Shown here piece by piece: positions 57,377 to 64,000 of a DNA stretch of 64,000 nt; the first letter of the stretch is position 1, and each line of letters opens with the position of its first letter. Below the pieces are notes generated by a model that was not told the DNA's origin, did not search any database, and worked only from the letters and a program-made list of their open reading frames with translations. The DNA is from Hermodice carunculata (taxonomy: Eukaryota > Annelida > Polychaeta > Eunicida > Amphinomidae). The translations under genes and the position numbers were made by a program. The stretch spans positions 87,841,187-87,905,186 of the forward strand of contig OZ026622.1 in the NCBI GenBank assembly GCA_964020975.1. The letters are read 5' to 3'.

Positions 57377-58602
57377 ATGCCACAAATCCTGTACTCTGAG
57401 AGCCCAAGCTTGCCCATGTTACACGCATGTAATGACGTTTGCCCCTTTGCCCCATGTGATTTTGCTCACAAATGGAATCATTTTACTTTGGCTGGCAAAT
57501 CCATATCTACAGAGTATATTTTGCAAAAGCAATACCCAGTAAGAACAGTTTCGAGTTAATAATGTATAGGAATAGAACCTACACTTCACTCTAACTGGGA
57601 ATGACAAATGCTTACTGTTAGCCCCATACAATACACCTTTATATAAACATGTAGTCCTGCCGGTTTTATGTGCAGACCACTGTATACATGTGGTAAATAT
57701 ACAGTCACGCTTTGAAGGCCCCGATGAATGAGGCATCATATGAGTCTATATTATGTTGCACAATTGTGCTTTTTCATACAATTGCTGCACCTATGTGCCC
57801 CTTTACCTGCAAACTTCAAAGACCACATCTTTCTTCTTTTTTTACTTGGTGTGTTGACACTTGGGAGGTCTGGGTCCAGTGGGCTTCAAAGTAGTTCTCC
57901 ATACACTGTGCGGCTTATTGTTAACTGTCAACACTGCACATATACAAACACAATACAAGCATCCGAATGGAAATATCACTGCTCTCTGTGTCCCTTGTAT
58001 GCATAAATAACTGTAGTACTTTGGTATACAGATGACCTGTTAACTGTAAACAATGCTTTTTCACCCTTGGTACATGAAATACAAAAGCTGCTGGACAAAC
58101 AGGATAGTTTACCATTGAACCGCAGCCATGATAACACACTTTCAAATCTGTTCACTCTCCAGCTTGGAGGAAAAGATGGGAACTGTCTGTACGATCTCTC
58201 CTTCTGTGGAAGTTAATGGCACTAAAACTGAACTTTCTGGGGTTTAAAACCCACCTCAAAAAGTTTGATGAAGTGTGAATGCCCCTGTTCACTGATATGC
58301 CTCCCCCTTGCCAAGCACCTCTCACAACTAGTATGTTCACTGACAGTGTCTACACCTCACAAGACTTTGTTTGCTACACTGTGGACCTTGTACAATGTTA
58401 CACCCAATGAGCAATATGTCCACAAGGCCACAATAACACCACCATTACCCATACTGACTGACACTGTTAGTGTTCAATCTACAAAGAACTTTTACACATA
58501 AATTCTATGAAAATTAGGTGAAACTTGTCCACTGAATTTAGACAAGAAATGCTGGTGCTGGAAGGAGAGACCTTGGCATATGGAATCTGAAGGCAGAAGT
58601 AT
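57377..58602. other. No gene recognised
   Basis: AT-rich DNA; overlapping minor open frames without coherent composition. Confidence 0.6.
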
Positions 58603-58993
58603 TAACTCATTCCATACTATGGTCACAGACCTTGGTCAGTGGTTCTGGCACTGCGTGGCAAGTCATGCCACGGCCAGAATTTCGAAAAATTTTGCGAGAA
58701 TCTTTTTGGATTTTTGTCCAATAGTTTTCTTTTTAAAGAGAGACAAGTTTAGGAGAATCTTTACAAGAATGGATTCTCGGATTCTCCCTGAAATTCTGGC
58801 CCTGCATGCAGCAGCTGCCATTAAGGCAGCAGCAGCATGACTTGCCAGGCAGTGCCAAAACCACTGGCTTAAGACTATAGGCATGTTGGTACTTGAAGGA
58901 AAGTTCTTTTCATGAAGAATTGAAATATGCAATTGTCGTCTTAAATCTAGGTAAATATACAGAAAAATCAGGGACTGGTACGGAATGAGTTAA
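58603..58993 (+). mobile_element. Family A TTAA MITE with an insertion in its hairpin arm
   Basis: TTAACTCATTCCATA at the left and GGAATGAGTTAA at the right. The left hairpin arm is split by the element at 58669-58804; the right arm (GCAGCATGACTTGCCAGGCA) is intact. Confidence 0.92.
58669..58804. mobile_element. hAT-like MITE, 136 bp, nested in A
   Basis: Ends CACGGCCAGAATTTC and inverted GAAATTCTGGCCCTG (14/15). Flanked exactly by CATGC (58664-58668 and 58805-58809); other A copies have a single CATGC at this point. Inner GAGAATC motifs are also inverted. Confidence 0.88.
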
Positions 58994-59051
58994 TCCATTC
59001 CTGGTCATAGCAAGACTGAGTCAACAGCTTTCCTTGGCACAGGTTGGGCAC
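58990..59051 (+). mobile_element. Left half of a B/C-type MITE sharing a TTAA
   Basis: Uses the right TTAA of the preceding A copy as its own left edge (TTAATCCATTCCTGGTCA), then GAGTCAACAGCTTTCCTTGG and CAGGTTGGGCAC, and stops at the hairpin tip. Confidence 0.7.
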
Positions 59052-59104
59052 AAACTACTTATACATAGACAAAGAAAGATAAGACAAACAGACAGACAGA
59101 TAGA

Positions 59105-59176
59105 TATCGATAGATGGATGGATGGATGGATGGATGGATGGATGGATGGATGGATGGATGGATGGATGGATAGATG

Positions 59177-59266
<90 letters not shown>

Positions 59267-59274
59267 CAGATAGA
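59105..59274. repeat. (GGAT)n followed by (GATA)n
   Basis: About 15 GGAT units change to about 25 GATA units. The Tyr/Leu/Ser open frame on the minus strand is an artefact. Confidence 0.97.
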
Positions 59275-60828
59275 TTCAGTATTTGTGGAGGTAAAAGCGA
59301 GAAAAATAATCATTTCAGTTATGTAGGTGATACTCATTGTTACATTTTTCAGTTTTTTTGTCTAACATGGTGAAAACTGAAAAGTACGAACACATTCCTA
59401 AATGCATATGTGATTCTATCAGCTTTTTCTCAAAACATCATTCAACAACATCGCATGTTTTACTGTGAGCTAATGGTCTCAAGTGTCACAATCCACACAA
59501 ATACAACCAAAACTTGCTGTTTGCAGCTTGAACGATAATACACGTACACACAAAGTTTATCAACTGTACTAACAGACAGTTATATCACTTCCGGGTTTCC
59601 ATCAATCAGGAAATTACACAAATCTTGAAAATCTAAGAGTGTAAGGTCCCGAATAAAATTATAAAGACATATTTATCTTGGCTCAGATTCTGCTACCAAC
59701 TCTTTTGTTTTAGTGGTGTATGCAATTAGTGGAATTTACCACCAGCAAGAAGGTGGTCTGCATGATTTGAATGGGCAGCAAATGAACCAATTGAAGAGTG
59801 TGATTTGATTTAAGAACATCTACCTTGTTCCCTTTTCAGGGAACCTGCATACTCACAATTACTAGAGAGCGGGTCCCTTGCATTTGCCACTCTCAGCAGG
59901 GTATTACCCCTAATAAAGAAATGGAATTGTGTGAAGCACTTCACATGACATGGAATACTGCAGTAGGGCTTTTTGCTCAATGGCACTAGCCTGCCAGATT
60001 TTACCTGATTGAATTGATTCAAGGCTGTAAGCACTTCATAGACACACCAGGCCCCCTTGAGAGGTTTACCAGTAAAGTCTGCATGTCAGAGAACTAAACA
60101 ATGCCATTTCTGACAGCATTGGCAATGGTTTATATATGTTCCACTCAAATGCAAGTCTAATAAATGAATAAATATGCCTAACCCTGGCCCGGGCTTTCAC
60201 CGGGATCTGCACTTTATACACTGGACTTCAACAAATGTATTGCGATTTCACCTCCAATCTAGAAATTGGTCCCTCAGGAGACAGGGCACAGTTGATGCCA
60301 GCAAAAACATGTGCCGGGTTTTAACCTTTGGGGCATCCTATAAGTGATCGCTTACTAAGTGAAAAATAAAATATTTCATCATCCCCTTACAACTTTTTTT
60401 TTTCTTCAAACATGTTCACGTTTCAAAAGTATTTTAACTGCTTTGCTCATGCACCTATGTTTTGCAAAAGGAAATTAATTTTACCACACTCAGACTTCAA
60501 CACTTTAGATTACTTCCACACAAAAGATAAACCAAATATGTTGTACATGTATAACCCCATTTTAAATGACTGTCAGAAGAAATCTGTGTCACAGAGATGA
60601 TTAGCAATAACGATGAGAGATTAATATTGTCTCTAGTTTCTGAATTTCCAAGGTCATCATACGAAACACCTCGTCTAATATGGCATTCATTAAACAAAAT
60701 TAACTCAGCTGATTACTCCTTCCAAGTGATGCAGCTCCTATTATTGAGAATATAATACAGAACTGCAGTCATACAAACCCATTGTTTCCTATAATGCCCC
60801 CCTCCCCTAACACACACGCACAGTCTCT
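59275..60828. other. No gene recognised
   Basis: AT-rich DNA; T run near 60391-60400. Confidence 0.6.
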
Positions 60829-60922
60829 TTAACCCTTTGCCCTGTAAGCAGCCAAACTGCATCTGTGTCACATGTCATCTGTTTCAATTTTGTGCCTAAT
60901 TTTCCTATTTACAGAAAACTTT
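60829..60922 (-). mobile_element. Family C partial copy, host of the next C
   Basis: TTAACCCTTTGCCCTGTAAG, then CACATGTCATCTGTTTCAA in the order of the C copy at 50878. It breaks off at the TTAA where the next C begins. Confidence 0.65.
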
Positions 60923-61154
60923 TTAACCCTTTCCCCTTGAACTGACACTTGAGTCAACAACTTTCCTTAGCATGAGTTAGTGCCCAACTCATGCTAAGGA
61001 AAGTTGTTGACCTGGGGCATGTGATCTTGATAGGGCTCATCTACAATTCTCACTCAAAACTGTTTTCATCACTGTTGAAATAAGTTGAAAGCACTGAAGC
61101 AGACAACATTTGACCACCAGCAGGTTTCGGCCAGTTTAAGGGGGAAAGGGTAAA
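60923..61154 (+). mobile_element. Family C TTAA MITE, nearly whole
   Basis: TTAACCCTTTCCCCTTGAAC at the left and TTTAAGGGGGAAAGGGTAA at the right. Perfect 26-nt hairpin arms starting GTCAACAACTTTCCTTAGCA with a 7-nt loop, near the left end. Right arm GGGCATGTGATCTTGATAGG as in 50878 (inverted). Confidence 0.92.
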
Positions 61155-61175
61155 ATGAAAATTCTAGGTAAAGCC

Positions 61176-61243
61176 TATGAGCCACCCCAGCACCCTAACC
61201 CCCAACCCAACCCCAGCACCCTAACCCTCAACCCCACCCCATG
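61176..61243. repeat. C-rich telomere-like duplication
   Basis: Two copies of CCCAGCACCCTAACCC followed by CAACCC. CCCTAACCC resembles the animal telomere repeat, but too few units are present to call a telomeric relic. Confidence 0.6.
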
Positions 61244-61885
61244 TCAACAGCTTCCCCTGGCACTGGGTATTAAATGCTTATCCCCCATGCCTGTTTCTGG
61301 ATGCAGGGAGAAAGCGTTAACCCCCTCAAAGTCTGTGTCCCCAAGGTCAACTCATAATCTAACCAGTCGCTGCTTGCCTCCCCTGCAGGACAGTCATATG
61401 AATATTCTGTGTGCAGTGTCCAGTGGTGTGCAGACATTGGTTTGGGGATGTAATCTTCAGAAACAGTTGTGATGTTGCCATGAGACATACCTTGCCCATA
61501 GTTACTCGAAATTTACTTAATTTTGCTGTGTTTTTATTTTTGCTTATCTTCCTGATAGAACAGAACTGTTAAAAGAAAAAATATAGTAGAACTGTATTTT
61601 AACATTGTTTTCATAGCAAATATTTCTGAAGTAAGGAAATTAAAAGCTCACTTAAATGTCTGAAATGCTAAACTTCGAAAGTTTATACCTGTGAAAATTA
61701 GCACATTAGCAATAATTAGCCAAAGGATATTTTTTGTTAGACGACAGAATAATCAGCTTGGCCAAAAAGGTTTGTTGCAGAAACTAGCCTTGAAATTGTT
61801 GAGGGCAAGGCTGAAATGTTTACATATTGGCAAAATCATACAGTATCAGGGCAAATGCTAAAAGGGCCTTACAAGGTAAAGTATT
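61244..61885. other. No gene recognised
   Basis: AT-rich DNA with no repeat that I can match. Confidence 0.6.
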
Positions 61886-62096
61886 TTAACCCTTTTCTGC
61901 TTCGAAAAAGTTGAGTCGACAACAATGTATCCAAGCCACACCCAGGCAAGCTGTTGACCTAGCGCATGCTATTTTGATATGTCTCATCGCCAATTCTTAT
62001 TCAAGGTGTTTTTCATTAATGACAAGCAAACGTAAAATCTTTGAAGCAAACCACACTTGACATACAGACAGTTTCTTGAGGGAACAAGGTTTTAAG
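61886..62096 (+). mobile_element. Family C divergent copy
   Basis: TTAACCCTTTTCTGCTTCGA at the left, AAGCTGTTGACCTAGCGCAT, CTATTTTGATATGTCTCAT and TTGAAGCAAACCACACTTGA follow C order; the right end is GGGAACAAGGTTTTAA. Confidence 0.7.
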
Positions 62097-62383
62097 GCAC
62101 CATAACTTACTGCATTTCTTATCAAAAAGCCTCTAAAGAATCAAAAGCTCCCATTGATGTATGTTTGCTCTAAAACAACTCTACTTGTCTCACATATTAA
62201 CCACAAAGACCATGTGAAGAAAATAGACATAGACCCAATTTTGGAAGCATCATCAGGAGCCTACCTTTACTGATACTGCGTTCCAGTCAGGATTTACTCT
62301 AACATGGTAAACAAATTTGATAAAAATGCAGACAAAAATTAATCATCTCTGAGGTAACCCTACCTTGCCGATCAGCCCCACTA

Positions 62384-62530
62384 TAGTGGTCCTTGTCTTA
62401 CGAGGCCACCCCAAAGGCAGGCCCAAAAATGGCCTCTCAAAACAGGTGGCCTCTCATTACAGGTACAATAACATGCCAAAGATAGCAGCAGTGACCTGTC
62501 AAATGTGGTCTTTCAAGACAGGGACCACTG
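62384..62530. mobile_element. Family F/H MITE, whole, 147 bp
   Basis: TAGTGGTCCTTGTCTTACGA at the left and TTTCAAGACAGGGACCACTG at the right, TA on both sides. Internal GGCCTCTCAAAACAGGTGGC pairs with the mirrored phrase CCTGTCAAATGTGG. Confidence 0.8.
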
Positions 62531-62604
62531 TACTCCTTTATGTACTCCCTCCCTCTTAAGTGCTCCCCCCCCCCCCGTTTTTTTTGGTACAAAGTTCTGG
62601 TTCT

Positions 62605-62750
62605 AGAAACAAAAGGTCCATGCGTCTAATGCTCTGCTGACATATAATCTGACAGCCATCACCAAAAATTCATTTCCTGAAATGCATTCCCTCCATGACC
62701 CTAAGAAATTAGTCAAGGTCATCCTTACAATGCAACACCATACTTCCACA
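62605..62750 (+). repeat. Family J repeat
   Basis: AAAGGTCCATGCGTCTAATG, CTCTGCTGACATA and TCCATGACCCTAAGAAATTAG; exact TCAAGGTCA at 62713-62721. Matches 24083-24200. Confidence 0.65.
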
Positions 62751-63458
62751 CGAAAACCCATTTGTGGTACATTTGGTATCATTCATAAAAAACAATAAAA
62801 CAAAAAACCCATCTTAGACCTCAACAGATTTGTACACTCCACCCCTTTCCCCTTACAGCCACCAAAACATGACAGCATTAGATACAATGTCTACTTTATT
62901 AATTTCAAAAAAATCATGTGTCTGAATACTATGAAAAAAAATACTCGTCTAAGGTCCATGGCTTACTGTTTGCTCTGCACCCAGCCTGCCACAAGACTCC
63001 ATCATATGCAAACAAAATACAGGAGCTTACTTTACATTGATTTCTTTGTGATATTTTGAGTAGATATTTTTACCTAGCATTTTGGGGGTTCCTTTCATTT
63101 ATTCTTGCAGTAAGTTAAGGACTGAGTTAACAGCTATCCTAACTATACTCTTGTCATGGTGTGACCAAAGTGCCTGAAGAGTATATGCTATCATAGGGGT
63201 CATGGGTGAATTACGGGTTAAGGGCACATAAAAACTGTTGCAGAGGTTAGGTTGATTCAGGCCTGTTTCAACCTTTCATACTAGGCCCACATGGGGAACC
63301 TGTCAAACGCAGATGGAAGAACAGGTGCTTACATTTGAATAATGAAACCGGGCCACTAACATCCAAGCCATGTTACACCAGGCAACTGTACCATACACAT
63401 CCAGTGGTCAACCCATTACTTTGACAACAGTTAATATCAATGGCCTGCTAAATCTGTG
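62751..63458. other. No gene recognised
   Basis: AT-rich DNA. A weak B-like piece (AAGGACTGAGTTAACAGC) near 63114-63132. Confidence 0.55.
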
Positions 63459-63536
63459 CAAAAAAATAAAAATAAATAAAAATAAATAAACAAATAAATA
63501 AATTAAAAAAAAACTTAATAAAATAAAATAAAAAGA
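63459..63536. repeat. (AAATA)n A-rich tract
   Basis: AAATAAATAAA-type units with few interruptions; responsible for most of a Phe-rich open frame on the minus strand. Confidence 0.9.
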
Positions 63537-64000
63537 CAGATACATTCAGAAAGACACACAGATGAACAGACAGACAGCGACAAACAGACACAGGCCGATA
63601 AATAAATAAAGCTATCTTGAGGAAAATGGGGCTGACTGGGTAAACTTCCACATTGGCAACAACCAACATCTCTGACAGGGAGAGCCTGACAAACAGCACT
63701 CTGACTGTACCCCAGCCTTTATCGCTTTCTGGCTTTTTAGTTTTAATGGTCACTTGGTAATACCTGAATGACTCCATCAATATGTTCACACTCACAGGTC
63801 TTACAAGCACATAATCCAAACTACACAGTACAACCTGGCCAGCAAGAGCCATACAATGTACTTGGCAGACTTTCTTCTGACAGGTTGCAAGAATTTTGAA
63901 GACGTGAATAATGCCTTAAATCTAATATCTAGAGCTTATTCAAAAAACATTCACAAACAAGTTTGAATTGCAGTTATCTAGCCTTTTTGCCATCCAATTC
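63537..64000. other. No gene recognised
   Basis: CAGA/GACA-rich start (63537-63600), then unique-looking DNA. A minus-strand open frame upstream of the A-rich tract (63600-63852) has plausible composition but no domain or splice support. Confidence 0.5.

Noticed and set aside
58580-58932. Open frames on both strands with Ala repeats
   Set aside because: Shadows of the family A hairpin and its nested insertion.
59059-59337. Leu-Ser-Ile-Tyr repeat frame
   Set aside because: Translation of (GGAT)n and (GATA)n.
61176-61243. Interstitial telomere
   Set aside because: Only two CCCTAACCC-containing units in a C-rich duplication.
63448-63852. 134-codon minus-strand frame
   Set aside because: More than a third comes from an (AAATA)n tract; the rest has no domain that I recognise.

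Overview
This is AT-rich, intron-poor-in-signal animal DNA: no operons, no rRNA or tRNA genes, no complete protein gene, many microsatellites and a very high density of short interspersed repeats. The repeat vocabulary (short TA-flanked elements starting CAGTG(G/A)AAYC, a family carrying TCAAGGTCA, and ACAAGAGGCC-type repeats) is of the kind I associate with marine invertebrates such as molluscs or lancelets. The species cannot be fixed from the sequence alone. The window is best read as intergenic and/or long intronic DNA.

The main content is several families of short non-autonomous DNA transposons (MITEs). Families A, B, B2 and C all end in TTAA, have short terminal inverted repeats (TTAACTCATTCCATA in A, TTAACTCTTTCAGTGCC in B, TTAACCCTTTCCCC in C) and carry a long, almost perfect hairpin placed off-centre near one end. 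Two copies sit inside another MITE family (E) and the interrupted host shows that TTAA is the duplicated target, as in piggyBac. Families E, F, G, H and I have TA targets (Tc1/mariner/pogo-like). Families D, K and a small element at 58669 have hAT-like ends with 5 to 6 bp target duplications. A 728-bp element at 20851 has perfect 26-bp terminal inverted repeats.

Layout: 0-5.9 kb, one candidate terminal exon on the minus strand, one C, one B/A chimera and a block of J repeat; 8.6-11.6 kb, scattered C, I, E, F; 13.4-15.5 kb, a nest of B copies with a D insertion; 18.2-18.7 kb, three head-to-tail G elements; 19.9-22 kb, B copies and the 728-bp element; 26.3-27.3 kb, a 36-bp minisatellite; 27.5-28.7 kb, K and two A copies; 36.2-37.3 kb, a large (TC)n tract inside a duplication and a 74-bp tandem repeat; 41.6-42.3 kb, G, a short MITE, (CA)n and C; 46-48.9 kb, two E copies (one holding A), an I element, and weak traces of immunoglobulin/fibronectin-III coding sequence on the minus strand; 49.8-51.3 kb, B2 and an E holding C; 54.5-62.8 kb, G, J, M, two A copies, C copies and tetranucleotide repeats.

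Coding content is thin. I list four low-confidence exon candidates and one decayed Ig/FN3-like fragment; none can be tied into a gene model. The most striking biology is the TTAA hairpin MITE system: its hairpin arms change together between copies, its hairpin and flank modules appear shuffled between subfamilies, and rearrangement breakpoints fall at the hairpin base or tip.
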